A program made the position numbers and the translations under genes. This document shows, piece by piece, positions 35,128 to 49,562 of a stretch of 64,000 nucleotides of DNA; positions within the stretch are counted from its first letter, which is position 1; every line of letters begins with the position of its first letter. Below the pieces are notes generated by a model. The model did no database searches, was not told where the DNA came from, and worked only from the letters and a program-made list of their open reading frames with translations. The stretch is from Marinobacter qingdaonensis (GTDB lineage Bacteria; Pseudomonadota; Gammaproteobacteria; Pseudomonadales; Oleiphilaceae), in assembly GCF_034555935.1 (NCBI RefSeq), contig NZ_JAYDCJ010000001.1, forward strand, positions 620,001 to 684,000, in the 5' to 3' direction.

Positions 35128-35151
35128 GGCCGCGCATTCTAGCACGCGGCC
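35128..35151 (-). promoter_or_regulatory. ribA extended -10 inside an inverted repeat
   Basis: On the minus strand TGC-TAGAAT forms an extended -10 (hexamer 35136-35141) about 30 bp before the ribA GTG. It sits in the loop between GGCCGCG and CGCGGCC arms. It could be a promoter overlapped by an operator or RNA hairpin. No FMN-riboswitch architecture is seen. Confidence 0.45.
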
Positions 35152-35234
35152 GTCGGCTTGGCGTAGTCCCGACACTGTAGCTCCTCCAACCGTCCTGGGA
35201 TATCAGAGCTTTACGAAATAGCCGGTGGGTCGGA

Positions 35235-35723
35235 TTAGGCGTTGGATCCGGGCGCAACCCAGTGACCGCTGCGACCGCCCTTTTTCTCCAGCAGCCGCAC
35301 CGAGCCGATCTCCATGCCGCGGTCGACCGCCTTGCACATGTCGTACAGGGTCAGGGCGGCAACACTGGCGGCGGTCAGGGCTTCCATCTCGACCCCGGTC
35401 TGGCCCGACAGCTTGCAGCGGGTGAGGATATGGACCGACGCGCCGTCGGCTCCGGGGTTGAGTTCCACCTTGACCGACGTGAGGTTGAGGGCGTGGCACA
35501 GGGGAATGAGCTCGTGGGTTTTCTTGGCCGCCATGATCCCGGCGATGCGCGCCACGGCGAGGACGTCGCCCTTGGGATGCTCGCCCTCGATGATCATGTT
35601 CAGGGTTTCCGGCGCCATGCGGATCGAGGCCTCGGCCCGGGCTTCACGCTCGGTCACGGCCTTGTCGGTGACATCGACCATGCGGGCTTCGCCCTTGTCG
35701 TCCAGGTGTGTCAATTTACTCAC
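35235..35723 (-). CDS. moaC: cyclic pyranopterin monophosphate synthase MoaC
   Basis: A 162-residue MoaC that completes cyclic pyranopterin monophosphate in molybdenum-cofactor synthesis, together with MoaA. Conserved runs are [34 protein letters not shown] and the late [20 protein letters not shown] with the KKGGRSG motif. Length is normal. moaA and other moa genes are not in the window, so it stands alone. Confidence 0.96.
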   Translation of the reverse strand: MSKLTHLDDKGEARMVDVTDKAVTEREARAEASIRMAPETLNMIIEGEHPKGDVLAVARIAGIMAAKKTHELIPLCHALNLTSVKVELNPGADGASVHILTRCKLSGQTGVEMEALTAASVAALTLYDMCKAVDRGMEIGSVRLLEKKGGRSGHWVAPGSNA

Positions 35724-35800
35724 GGTATCTCCAAGCTGTTGTAGGGCTGAAAAGCGGCCTGATCACCCAGAGCATACCAGAGATGCCCCGGCCCCTGGCC

Positions 35801-36769
35801 TCAGTGTTCCGGCCACCAGAACCGGATGCCGGCGGCGCCCTGCCCGCCATCACGCCGGGCCCGGCCGGCGTCGGTATCGGCGAGCCCGCCCAACCCGTAG
35901 ACCGGTACGGCGGCGGCCGCCACCAGGCTCTGGAACGCCGTCCACCCCATGGCGTCGGCCCCCGGATGGGTGGCGGTGGCCTGAACCGGACCCAGGGTGA
36001 CGTAGTCGGCACCCAGGCGCTGGGCATGGGCGATCTGCTCAGCGTTGTGGCAGGACACCCCCAGCCAGGCCTCAGAACCGATGGGCCGGGTCTGCAGCGT
36101 GGCGGCCTCGCGCCAGGGCAGGTGCACGCCGGCGGCCCCGGGGGTTTCGTGGAAGCGCTCCGGGGCCCCGTGCACCAGGACACCCGCCCCCGCCTGCCGG
36201 CACAGCGGCAGCGCCTGCTGCGCCAGATCCCGGTAAACCGCGGGCTCTAGCTCAGGGGCCCGCAGTAGCACCAGCGCCTGGGGCTTGGCCTTGAGCCCGG
36301 CAACCAATCGGGCCACGCCCTGCTCCACCGACGCCATGGGCCCGGTGATGGCCAGCACGGACGGCAGCCTCAGGGCCCGAATGATCGGCCGGTTGGCGGC
36401 GGGAAAATCGTCATCGTTGAGGCTGGACGGTGCCAGCCATTCGATCGGCTGGCCTTCCCGACCCTCGGGTGTGCCCTGGGCCTCGGCAGTGCGCCAGACA
36501 TCCAGGAACACCTGCTTGTCACCGTAGTTATGGCGAATGCCAATCACCGGCTCCAGCGACGTCTCCGGCACCGTCAGGCCGGTTTCCTCCGCCAGCTCCC
36601 GGACCAGCGCCTGCTGGACCGACTCCCCGGCCTCGACCTTGCCGCCGGGAAACTCCAGCAACCCGCCCTGATGCACGTGGTCGGGGCGACGTGCAATCAG
36701 GACCTTACCGTCGCGAATGACCACGGCGACCGCCACATGGATTTCCCGGATCGGTGTGGCAGCGGTCAT
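35801..36769 (-). CDS. Nudix hydrolase (MutT) fused to ThiE/TenI-like domain
   Basis: A 322-residue two-domain protein. Residues 8-130 are a MutT-type Nudix hydrolase with the Nudix box G-GKVEAGESVQQALVRELAEETG (about 42-64). Residues 145-320 resemble thiamine-phosphate synthase/TenI, with GVHLPWREA, LGVSCHNAEQIAHAQRLGADYVTLGPVQATATHP and VYGLGGL. The canonical ThiE loops (HLGQxD; TxTK) are altered, so ThiE activity is doubtful. The fusion is common in gammaproteobacteria and presumed to clean oxidised or damaged nucleotides. The start at 36769 lies one base past the argJ stop. Confidence 0.88.
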   Translation of the reverse strand: MTAATPIREIHVAVAVVIRDGKVLIARRPDHVHQGGLLEFPGGKVEAGESVQQALVRELAEETGLTVPETSLEPVIGIRHNYGDKQVFLDVWRTAEAQGTPEGREGQPIEWLAPSSLNDDDFPAANRPIIRALRLPSVLAITGPMASVEQGVARLVAGLKAKPQALVLLRAPELEPAVYRDLAQQALPLCRQAGAGVLVHGAPERFHETPGAAGVHLPWREAATLQTRPIGSEAWLGVSCHNAEQIAHAQRLGADYVTLGPVQATATHPGADAMGWTAFQSLVAAAAVPVYGLGGLADTDAGRARRDGGQGAAGIRFWWPEH

Positions 36770-36770
36770 C

Positions 36771-37988
36771 TCAGGTCCGGTACTCGGCATTGATGGTGAC
36801 GTAGTCGTGGGAAAAGTCGCAGGTCCAGACGGTTTCGGCGATTTCGCCCCGCTTCAGATCGATGGCAATGGTGATGTCCTCGCGATCCATGACCGCCTGG
36901 CCGCGCGCCTCGGAGTAGTCATCGGCCCGGCCGCCCTGGCGCACCAGGCACACATCACCCAGGAAGATTTCCAGCGCCGACAGGTCCAGGTCCGGCACCC
37001 CGGCCCGGCCCACGGCCGCCAGAATCCGGCCCCAGTTGGGGTCGGACGCGAACAGCGCAGTCTTGACCAGGGGCGAATGCGCCACTGTGTAGGCGACGTC
37101 CAGGGCCTCCTGCTGGGTCGCAGCGCCGCTGACCGCAATGGTGACGAACTTGGTGGCACCTTCACCGTCCCGGACGATGGCGTGCGCCAGGTCCAGGTAA
37201 ATCTGGCGCAGGGCTTCCCGCAACTGCGGCAGCGCCGGGCTGTCCGCGGTGATTTCCGGACCGCCGTACTGGCCGCTCGCCACCAGCATGCAACAGTCGT
37301 TGGTGGAGGTATCGCCATCGATGGTGATGCGGTTGAAGGACTGCTCGCCCAGCTCCGAGGCCAGGGTCTGCAGCAGCCCCGGCTCGATGCGCGCGTCGGT
37401 GGCAATGAAGCCCAGCATGGTAGCCATGTTGGGACGGATCATGCCCGCGCCCTTGCTGATACCGGAAATCGTCACCGTGTGTCCGTCCAGATCGACCTGG
37501 CAGGAGGCCCCCTTGGGCCGGGTGTCGGTGGTCATGATGCCCCGGGCCGCCTCGGGCCAATGATGCTCAGCGGCGTCCGCCAGGGCCGCGGGCAAGGCAT
37601 CGACAATCTTGGCCACCGGCAGCGGTTCGCCAATGACCCCGGTGGAAAACGGCAGCACCTGGTTGGCGCTGACGCCCGCATGCTCCGCCAGGGCCTGGCA
37701 GCAGGCCTGGGCGTCTTTCATGCCCCGTTCACCGGTGCCGGCGTTGGCGTTACCGGTGTTGATCATCAGGTAGCGCGGGGCCTGTTCGGCCAGGTGACGG
37801 CGACTGAGGACCACCGGGGCGGCGCAGAACTGGTTGCGGGTGAAAATACCGGCCACCCGGCTCTCCGGGGCCAGTTCGAACACCACCAGGTCCTTGCGAC
37901 CGGGCTTTTTGATTCCGGCGCTGGCAATGCCCAGCTTGACGCCCGCGACCGGGAAAAATTCAGGCAAGGTTCCGGGACCTACCGCCAT
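36771..37988 (-). CDS. argJ: bifunctional ornithine acetyltransferase / N-acetylglutamate synthase ArgJ
   Basis: A 405-residue ArgJ of the arginine pathway that recycles acetyl groups from N-acetylornithine to glutamate. It is made as a precursor that cleaves itself before a Thr; the cleavage region PNMATMLGFIATDA and the preceding ISKGAGMI are visible. FSTGVIGEPLP and the C-terminal DFSHDYVTINAEYRT also fit. GAGGAG precedes the ATG. It lies between secA and the Nudix fusion on the same strand. Confidence 0.96.
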   Translation of the reverse strand: MAVGPGTLPEFFPVAGVKLGIASAGIKKPGRKDLVVFELAPESRVAGIFTRNQFCAAPVVLSRRHLAEQAPRYLMINTGNANAGTGERGMKDAQACCQALAEHAGVSANQVLPFSTGVIGEPLPVAKIVDALPAALADAAEHHWPEAARGIMTTDTRPKGASCQVDLDGHTVTISGISKGAGMIRPNMATMLGFIATDARIEPGLLQTLASELGEQSFNRITIDGDTSTNDCCMLVASGQYGGPEITADSPALPQLREALRQIYLDLAHAIVRDGEGATKFVTIAVSGAATQQEALDVAYTVAHSPLVKTALFASDPNWGRILAAVGRAGVPDLDLSALEIFLGDVCLVRQGGRADDYSEARGQAVMDREDITIAIDLKRGEIAETVWTCDFSHDYVTINAEYRT

Positions 37989-38033
37989 CCTGTGTCTCCT
38001 CTGAAAACGCCTGTAACAGGCGGTGCAAAACGT

Positions 38034-38068
38034 AAAAACCCGCAGCCTGCAGCGGCAGGTTGCGGGTC
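38034..38068 (-). terminator. secA intrinsic terminator
   Basis: On the minus strand an ACCCGCAACCTGC stem pairs with GCAGGCTGCGGGT (one mismatch, 4-nt loop) and is followed by TTTTTA. It begins 26 bp past the secA stop. Confidence 0.85.
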
Positions 38069-38093
38069 TCTCAATTCCTGGCAGTGCCGGTGA

Positions 38094-40847
<2,754 letters not shown>

Positions 40848-40884
40848 AGACCACTGCTTCTTTGATTAAACGGAGGAAGCCGGC

Positions 40885-40912
40885 ATTCTAACCTTATTTC
40901 GCAACAGGACAA
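40885..40912 (-). promoter_or_regulatory. secA sigma-70-like promoter
   Basis: On the minus strand a TTGTCC -35 (40907-40912) and TAGAAT -10 (40885-40890) are separated by 16 bp. A leader of about 30 nt follows to the ATG at 40847. Confidence 0.6.
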
Positions 40913-41018
40913 AAGGTAGGGCGCACAGCCGCGGTGTTTGGGCTAAGCCGTTGAAGTGCTGGGCGCCGGCCAGGGCGCCTTCGGGGCGACGGAACGGGGA
41001 AGGGATTGGGAAACCAAC

Positions 41019-41038
41019 GGGCCGGTGAGCACCGGCCC
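41019..41038 (-). terminator. M23 gene 3' hairpin
   Basis: GGGCCGGTG-AG-CACCGGCCC, a perfect 9-bp stem, starts 5 bp after the peptidase stop. On the minus strand only a mixed GTTGGTTT tail follows, so it may be a weak terminator or a 3'-end stabiliser. Confidence 0.6.
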
Positions 41039-41042
41039 AGGC

Positions 41043-41999
41043 TCAGTTGCTGGAGCGGGCGATGTACTTGACCGGATCCTTGGAGCGGCCGTTGCTCAGG
41101 ACCTCGAAGTGCACGTGCGGGCCGGTCGAGCGACCGGTGCTGCCCATCAGCGCCACCACCTGGCCTTTCTGCACGACATCGCCGACATTGACCTTGATGG
41201 TCTTGCAGTGCCCGTAGCGAGTCACCAGACCGTCGCCGTGGTCGATTTCCACCAGATTGCCGTAGCCGTAGCGCTCGCCGGCCCAGGTCACCACGCCCCC
41301 GGCCACGGAAATGATGTCGCTGCCTTCCTTGCCGGCCAGGTCAACGCCATCGTGCCAGGTGCGTTTGCCGGTGAAGGGGTCGGAGCGGTAGCCGTACTTG
41401 GAGGACAGCCAGCCCCAGGTGATCGGCCGGCCCTCCACGAACATCTCGTCTTCCAGTTTCTGACGGGACGCGAGCTTGTCCAGCAGGCGCAGCTGCTGTT
41501 CCCGGTCCGCCAGCTGGGATTCGAGCCGCTTGATCATGGCCGTCAGTGCCGGCGCGGTGAACGACTCCCGTTCGCCCTCGCCTTCCGGCCCGCCAACGGC
41601 TGCCGGCTCGTTGAAATTGAACTCCTCACTGGCCACCAGGCCGGATTCGACAAACCGCTGCCCCAGGGCATCCAGCCGGAGCAGCCGGCCCTGCATCTGG
41701 CCCAGGCGCAGGGTCAGCGCATCGACCTGTTGCTGAACCTGTTGCTCGACCGAGGCCAGCTCGGATTTCTGCTCGGCCAGACGGGCCTGCCAATGGGCCA
41801 CCAGTTCAGAGGGCGTCGGTTCCGCCGCCTCGGCCTTGCTGACAGCGACCTGATAGCCGGTCCAGCCCGCCGCCACCAGCAACGCCAGCGCAACCGCGAC
41901 CAGGCCTGCCACCAGGGCTCCGTTCAACGCGACGACACGGGATTGCCCATGACGCTTGCCAACAAGGATAATGTTCATAGTGTTTTCTGATTTCGCCAT
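41043..41999 (-). CDS. M23-family (LytM) metallopeptidase, membrane anchored
   Basis: A 318-residue protein with an N-terminal transmembrane helix (about 24-46), a coiled-coil-like region (about 65-135) and a C-terminal M23 domain. The zinc residues are present: the HDGVDLAG motif (H and D) and GPHVHFE (HxH). It should be a periplasmic peptidoglycan endopeptidase or an amidase activator. Both zinc motifs are intact, so it is probably an active endopeptidase. The start at 41999 has AAGG 10 bp upstream; an internal ATG seven codons in lacks a ribosome site. It lies upstream of secA. Confidence 0.9.
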   Translation of the reverse strand: MAKSENTMNIILVGKRHGQSRVVALNGALVAGLVAVALALLVAAGWTGYQVAVSKAEAAEPTPSELVAHWQARLAEQKSELASVEQQVQQQVDALTLRLGQMQGRLLRLDALGQRFVESGLVASEEFNFNEPAAVGGPEGEGERESFTAPALTAMIKRLESQLADREQQLRLLDKLASRQKLEDEMFVEGRPITWGWLSSKYGYRSDPFTGKRTWHDGVDLAGKEGSDIISVAGGVVTWAGERYGYGNLVEIDHGDGLVTRYGHCKTIKVNVGDVVQKGQVVALMGSTGRSTGPHVHFEVLSNGRSKDPVKYIARSSN

Positions 42000-42209
42000 G
42001 GAGCCGCAACCTTAATCCTGTAGTGTTGCGCCCCGGAAATTTTCCGAGTGGGCCTGCCGTCCATGACAACAACTACGTACAAGAAGTCGTAGGGCCCGGG
42101 TAGACATACTGAGATTTCTCAATGTAAAACGAGTCAGGAACAGGCACTACGCATAAACCGTGCCGAAGTGTAACCAATCGTAAACGAATCCGTCGAGCGA
42201 AAACCCGCC

Positions 42210-42656
42210 ATGAAACGAAAAAGTGAGCAAAAAGTAAGCCTGGACCGGCTCGGCGGCACCCCGGTCTTGCGCGAGCTCATGGCCAAGGCCGAGCTGCACC
42301 GGCAGGCCGAATATCAGGTCCTGGCTGCCCTGCCGAAGGGCCTGGCCAGCGGTACCCGCTTTGTCAGCCTGAAGGAGGGCGAATTGGTGCTGTCCGCGGA
42401 AAGTGCCGGCAAGGCCAGCCAGATTCGGTTTCGCCAGCACGAAATCATGGAGAAGGTGCGCGAGCACGAAGCTTTCCAGTTCGTCTGGAAACTGAAGGTG
42501 AAGGTGAGCCCACCCCGCTTTCAGGAAAAACCGACGTTCCGGAAAGAACCGCTCAGCAAAGAAAATGCCCGGCTCCTCAAAGAGGAAGCCGGGCACACGA
42601 AGGATAAAAAACTACGCGAGGTTCTCGAAAAACTCGCAAGCCACGTCCGGACTTAA
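42210..42656 (+). CDS. dciA: DciA family (DUF721) helicase loader-like protein
   Basis: A 148-residue DUF721 protein. The N-terminal KH-like part is recognised by LRELMAKAELHRQAEYQVLAALP and by the LVLSAESAGKASQIRFRQHEIM segment; the C-terminal part is basic and likely disordered. DciA proteins load the replicative helicase in bacteria that lack DnaC. It is divergent from the M23 gene and convergent with lpxC (11-bp gap). Its 3' end carries the lpxC terminator (see 42566-42595). Confidence 0.87.
   Translation: MKRKSEQKVSLDRLGGTPVLRELMAKAELHRQAEYQVLAALPKGLASGTRFVSLKEGELVLSAESAGKASQIRFRQHEIMEKVREHEAFQFVWKLKVKVSPPRFQEKPTFRKEPLSKENARLLKEEAGHTKDKKLREVLEKLASHVRT
42566..42595 (-). terminator. lpxC intrinsic terminator embedded in dciA
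   Basis: On the minus strand TGCCCGGCT-T-CCTC, loop TTT, GAGG-AGCCGGGCA form a 13-bp stem with one bulge, directly followed by TTTTCTTTG. It starts 72 bp past the lpxC stop and lies wholly inside the dciA coding sequence. On the plus strand no T run follows, so it is directional. Confidence 0.8.
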
Positions 42657-42672
42657 GGCCTCCCGCCTTAAG
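42652..42672. repeat. inverted repeat spanning dciA and lpxC stop codons
   Basis: CTTAAGGC and GCCTTAAG are perfect 8-bp arms around a 5-bp centre. Each arm contains one of the two convergent genes' stop codons (TAA of dciA at 42654-42656; TAA of lpxC at 42668-42670). Confidence 0.7.
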
Positions 42673-43585
42673 CCTGGGCCGCCAGCACAGGTTTCATGTA
42701 GGAGATAGGCGCGGTGGCTTCGTCGTCGAAGGTCACCACTTCCCATGCGTCCTCTTCCGCCCTGAGCTTGCGGAGCAGCTTATTATTCAGATCGTGACCG
42801 GATTTGATGCCCCGGAACTCACCAATCAGGCTGTTACCAAGCAGATACAGGTCGCCGATGGCGTCCAGCACCTTGTGCTTGACGAACTCGTCGTCGTAAC
42901 GAAGACCGTCTTCGTTCAGGATCTTGTAGTCGTCAACCACGATGGCGTTATCCACACTGCCGCCCAGCGCCAGGTTCATGGCCCGCAGCTTCTCGATGTC
43001 ACGCATGAACCCGAAGGTCCGTGCCCGACTCACTTCCTTGACGAAGGAGGTGCTTGAGAAGTCCACGGTGGCGGTCTGCGCCCGCCCCTTGAACACCGGG
43101 TGGTCGAAGTCGATGCCGAAGCTCACCTTGAAGCCCTCGAATGGCAGGAAGGTCGCCTTCTTGTCACCCTCTTCAATGGTCACTTCGCGCTTGATGCGGA
43201 TAAAGCGCTTGGCCGCTTCCTGCTCGGCAATGCCTGCAGACTGAAGCAGGAACACGAAGGGTCCGGCGGAGCCATCCATGATCGGCACTTCAGCGGCGCT
43301 GAGTTCCACAAAGCAGTTATCGATACCGAGACCAGCCATAGCTGACAGTAGGTGTTCCACTGTCGCAACACGGACACCGTCTTTTACCAGCGTCGTGGAC
43401 AGCATGGTCTCCCCAACATTTTCCGCGCAGGCACGAATCTCGACCATCGGGTCCAGATCCGTACGGCGGAAGATGATACCCGAGTCAACGGGCGCGGGCT
43501 TCAGGGTCAGGTAGACCTTCTCCCCGGAATGCAGCCCCACACCGGTCGCACGGATGGTATTTTTAAGTGTCCGTTGTCTGATCAT
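42668..43585 (-). CDS. lpxC: UDP-3-O-acyl-N-acetylglucosamine deacetylase LpxC
   Basis: A 305-residue zinc deacetylase that carries out the committed step of lipid A synthesis. Zinc and catalytic residues are visible: VEHLLSAM (His, about 79), the [15 protein letters not shown] motif (His and Asp, about 238-246) and GHDLNNKLL (about 265). The family start [21 protein letters not shown] is intact. The C-terminal tail KPVLAAQA is short. It follows ftsZ by 207 bp in the usual end of the dcw cluster and has its terminator inside the convergent dciA. Confidence 0.97.
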   Translation of the reverse strand: MIRQRTLKNTIRATGVGLHSGEKVYLTLKPAPVDSGIIFRRTDLDPMVEIRACAENVGETMLSTTLVKDGVRVATVEHLLSAMAGLGIDNCFVELSAAEVPIMDGSAGPFVFLLQSAGIAEQEAAKRFIRIKREVTIEEGDKKATFLPFEGFKVSFGIDFDHPVFKGRAQTATVDFSSTSFVKEVSRARTFGFMRDIEKLRAMNLALGGSVDNAIVVDDYKILNEDGLRYDDEFVKHKVLDAIGDLYLLGNSLIGEFRGIKSGHDLNNKLLRKLRAEEDAWEVVTFDDEATAPISYMKPVLAAQA

Positions 43586-43638
43586 CGGTTAATAATTCCG
43601 TCACAAAATGTCGATATTCTGAGCAAAAATCTGCCCGG

Positions 43639-43644
43639 AGAATA
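43639..43644 (-). promoter_or_regulatory. possible lpxC extended -10
   Basis: On the minus strand TGA-TATTCT resembles an extended -10, 54 bp before the lpxC start, in the 207-bp ftsZ-lpxC gap. The -35 is poor. Nothing else is recognised in this gap. Confidence 0.35.
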
Positions 43645-43792
43645 TCAGAAAGTAAGACTGAGTACCATTTAACCACCCTGGCTTTTCATGAAATTTACAA
43701 TAAGCCAACGAACGGTAATCAGTACCCCTGTACCGGTCGGTCAGGCCAGTAATGCCGCCTAATGCGAACCGGATACCACTTGCAACAAATTA

Positions 43793-44950
43793 TCAATCAG
43801 CCTGGCGCCGGAGGAATGCGGGAATATCGAGATAGTCCACGCCCTGTTCCTCGCTTTCCTTGCTCTGATCGATCGCCACATTGCCGTGGGACACGGCGCG
43901 ACGACGCAGAACTGCGGGACGGTCCAGCTGGTTGTAATCGGTTTTGCCATCCAGGGTGCGGGTGTTGTCCACCACCTTAGTCGGCTTCTCGCGGTCGCCG
44001 CCCAGGCCGGTCGCAACCACGGTGACCTTCAGTTCGTCGGTCATCTCCGGATCAATCACGGTACCCACCACGACGGTCGCGGAATCCGAGGCAAACTCAC
44101 GCACAATGTCGCCAACCTCGGAGAACTCGCCCAGGTTGAGGTCCATGCCCGCGGTGATGTTGACCAGGATGCCCTTGGCGCCCTGCAGGTTGATGTCCTC
44201 CAGCAGCGGGCTGCGTACGGCGGCTTCGGCAGCCTCGCGGGCCCGGTTTTCGCCGGTGGCACGGGCGGTGCCCATCATCGCCATGCCCATCTCGGACATG
44301 ACCGTCTTTACGTCAGCAAAGTCGACGTTGATCATACCGTTGCGGGTAATCAGGTCGGCAATGCCCTGAACCGCGCCCAACAGCACGTCGTTGGCGGCGG
44401 CGAAAGCATCCAGCAGGCTGGTCTTCTTGCCCATGACCGCCAGCAGCTTCTCGTTCGGAATGGTGATCAGCGAGTCAACGCTTTCTTCCAGCTCCTTCAG
44501 ACCGGACTCGGCCACGCTCATGCGCTTGCCACCCTCGAACATGAACGGCTTGGTGACCACCGCCACGGTCAGGATGCCCAGTTCACGGGCCACATCGGCA
44601 ACCACCGGGGCCGCGCCGGTACCGGTGCCGCCGCCCATGCCGGCCGTGATGAACACCATGTCCGCGCCCTTCAGGGACTCGGCAATGCGGTCCCGGTCCT
44701 CCAGCGCGGACTGACGGCCGACTTCCGGATTGGCGCCGGCACCCAGGCCCTTGGTGATATTGCCACCCAGCTGGATGATCTGGCGCGCGTCCATATCAGT
44801 CAGCGCTTGGGCGTCTGTGTTGGCGCAGATGAATTCCACACCTTCGATGTCGCTATTCAGCATGTGGCGTACGGCGTTACCGCCGCCGCCGCCGACACCA
44901 ACGACTTTAATGACAGCGTTTTGCTGGACATTATCGACGAGTTCAAACAT
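43793..44950 (-). CDS. ftsZ: cell division protein FtsZ
   Basis: A 385-residue tubulin-like GTPase that forms the division ring. The GTP-binding motif GGGTGTGAAPVVADVA (about 105) is intact, as are VVGVGGGGGNAVRHM at the N terminus and NVDFADVKTVM. The C-terminal peptide DYLDIPAFLRRQAD, which binds FtsA and ZipA, closes the protein. It follows ftsA by 96 bp in the dcw cluster. Confidence 0.98.
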   Translation of the reverse strand: MFELVDNVQQNAVIKVVGVGGGGGNAVRHMLNSDIEGVEFICANTDAQALTDMDARQIIQLGGNITKGLGAGANPEVGRQSALEDRDRIAESLKGADMVFITAGMGGGTGTGAAPVVADVARELGILTVAVVTKPFMFEGGKRMSVAESGLKELEESVDSLITIPNEKLLAVMGKKTSLLDAFAAANDVLLGAVQGIADLITRNGMINVDFADVKTVMSEMGMAMMGTARATGENRAREAAEAAVRSPLLEDINLQGAKGILVNITAGMDLNLGEFSEVGDIVREFASDSATVVVGTVIDPEMTDELKVTVVATGLGGDREKPTKVVDNTRTLDGKTDYNQLDRPAVLRRRAVSHGNVAIDQSKESEEQGVDYLDIPAFLRRQAD

Positions 44951-45046
44951 TTCCCCTACTCCTTCGTGCTGTTATGTCAGCCTTTCCAGGCTGTTTGTTC
45001 GAGATTGTGTTTTCGAGATACCTTCGTTTACTGCTTCCTGGTCCGG

Positions 45047-46282
45047 TCAGAACTGACCGGTAAACCAGGCCTTCATGCGCTCAAACAGCGAGGGTGCTTC
45101 TTCACCCTTGAGCACCGGCGCTCGCCCAAGATCCATCTGGCGAAAGCCATGGATCAGCAACCCGACGCCGGTGGCGTAGATCGGGTTGTTGACCACTTCC
45201 GTCATGCCGGAGACCGCCTGCGGACAGGCCAGCCGGACCGGCATGTGGAAGATTTCCTCGGCCAGCTCCACCACACCTTCCATGGTGGAGGAGCCGCCTG
45301 TAATCACGATGCCTGCGGGAATCATGTCCTCGAAGCCGGAACGACGCAGTTCCGACTGGACCAGGGTGAACAGCTCTTCGTAGCGGGGCTCGACCACCTC
45401 GGCCAGGGCCTGACGGGACAGGTCCCTGGGCGCGCGGTCACCGACACTCGGGACCTTGATGGTTTCGTCCGCACCGGCCAGCTGGGTCAGGGCGCAGGCG
45501 TACTTGATCTTGATTTCCTCGGCGTTCTGGGTCGGAGTCCGCAACGCCATGGCGATGTCGTTGGTGACCTGGTCGCCGGCGATGGGAATCACCGCGGTGT
45601 GACGGATGGCACCGCCGGTGAACACCGCGATGTCGGTGGTGCCGCCGCCGATGTCGACCACGCAGACCCCGAGCTCTTTCTCGTCCTCGGTCAGGATGGC
45701 GTGACTGGAGGCCAGCTGCTCAAGGATGATGTCGTCCACCTCGAGGCCGCAGCGCTTCACGCATTTCTCGATGTTCTGGGCCGCGTTGACCGCGCAGGTC
45801 ACCAGGTGAACCTTGGCTTCGAGCCGGACCCCGGACATGCCCATGGGTTCCTTGATGCCCTCCTGGCTGTCGATCACAAACTCCTGGGGCAGGATGTGCA
45901 GGATCTTCTGATCCGCCGGAATGGCGACGGCCTGGGCCGCGTCGATCACCCGATCGATGTCGGCCTGGGTCACTTCGCGGTCCCGGATCGCGACAATGCC
46001 ATGGGAGTTCAGGCTCTTGATGTGGCTACCGGCAATGCCGGCATACACCGAGTGGATGCGGCAGCCCGCCATCAACTCGGCCTCCTCCACAGCGCGCTGG
46101 ATGGCCTGAACGGTGGTCTCGATGTTCACCACCACACCGCGTTTGAGGCCACGCGACGGATGGGAACCGATACCCACCACTTCGATGGTGCCGTCCATCT
46201 TGCGCTTGCCGACGATCGCCACCACCTTGGAGGTTCCGATATCGAGGCCGACAATCATGTTTTCCGTTTCAACCGATGACAT
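45047..46282 (-). CDS. ftsA: cell division protein FtsA
   Basis: A 411-residue actin-like ATPase that anchors FtsZ to the membrane and signals to the divisome. Phosphate loops IVGLDIGTSKVVAIVG (about 10) and CVVDIGGGTTDIAVF (about 205) are clear, as is TGGSSTMEGVVELAEEIF. The C-terminal amphipathic membrane helix (SLFERMKAWFTGQF) is present. The start was set at 46282 (MSSVETEN), giving normal length; the frame is open 25 more codons upstream. It lies 35 bp after ftsQ. Confidence 0.97.
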   Translation of the reverse strand: MSSVETENMIVGLDIGTSKVVAIVGKRKMDGTIEVVGIGSHPSRGLKRGVVVNIETTVQAIQRAVEEAELMAGCRIHSVYAGIAGSHIKSLNSHGIVAIRDREVTQADIDRVIDAAQAVAIPADQKILHILPQEFVIDSQEGIKEPMGMSGVRLEAKVHLVTCAVNAAQNIEKCVKRCGLEVDDIILEQLASSHAILTEDEKELGVCVVDIGGGTTDIAVFTGGAIRHTAVIPIAGDQVTNDIAMALRTPTQNAEEIKIKYACALTQLAGADETIKVPSVGDRAPRDLSRQALAEVVEPRYEELFTLVQSELRRSGFEDMIPAGIVITGGSSTMEGVVELAEEIFHMPVRLACPQAVSGMTEVVNNPIYATGVGLLIHGFRQMDLGRAPVLKGEEAPSLFERMKAWFTGQF

Positions 46283-46317
46283 GTATCTCACCAAACCGTG
46301 GTCAAAATTAACCGTTG

Positions 46318-49554
<3,237 letters not shown>

Positions 49555-49562
<8 letters not shown>

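Noticed and set aside
35101..35234. FMN riboswitch upstream of ribA
   Set aside because: The 134-bp gap is too small and shows none of the RFN conserved blocks; only an inverted repeat and an extended -10 are visible.
40848..41042. SecM-like arrest peptide gene upstream of secA
   Set aside because: No short exported open frame with an arrest-like sequence exists; the upstream gene is an M23 peptidase with its own hairpin.
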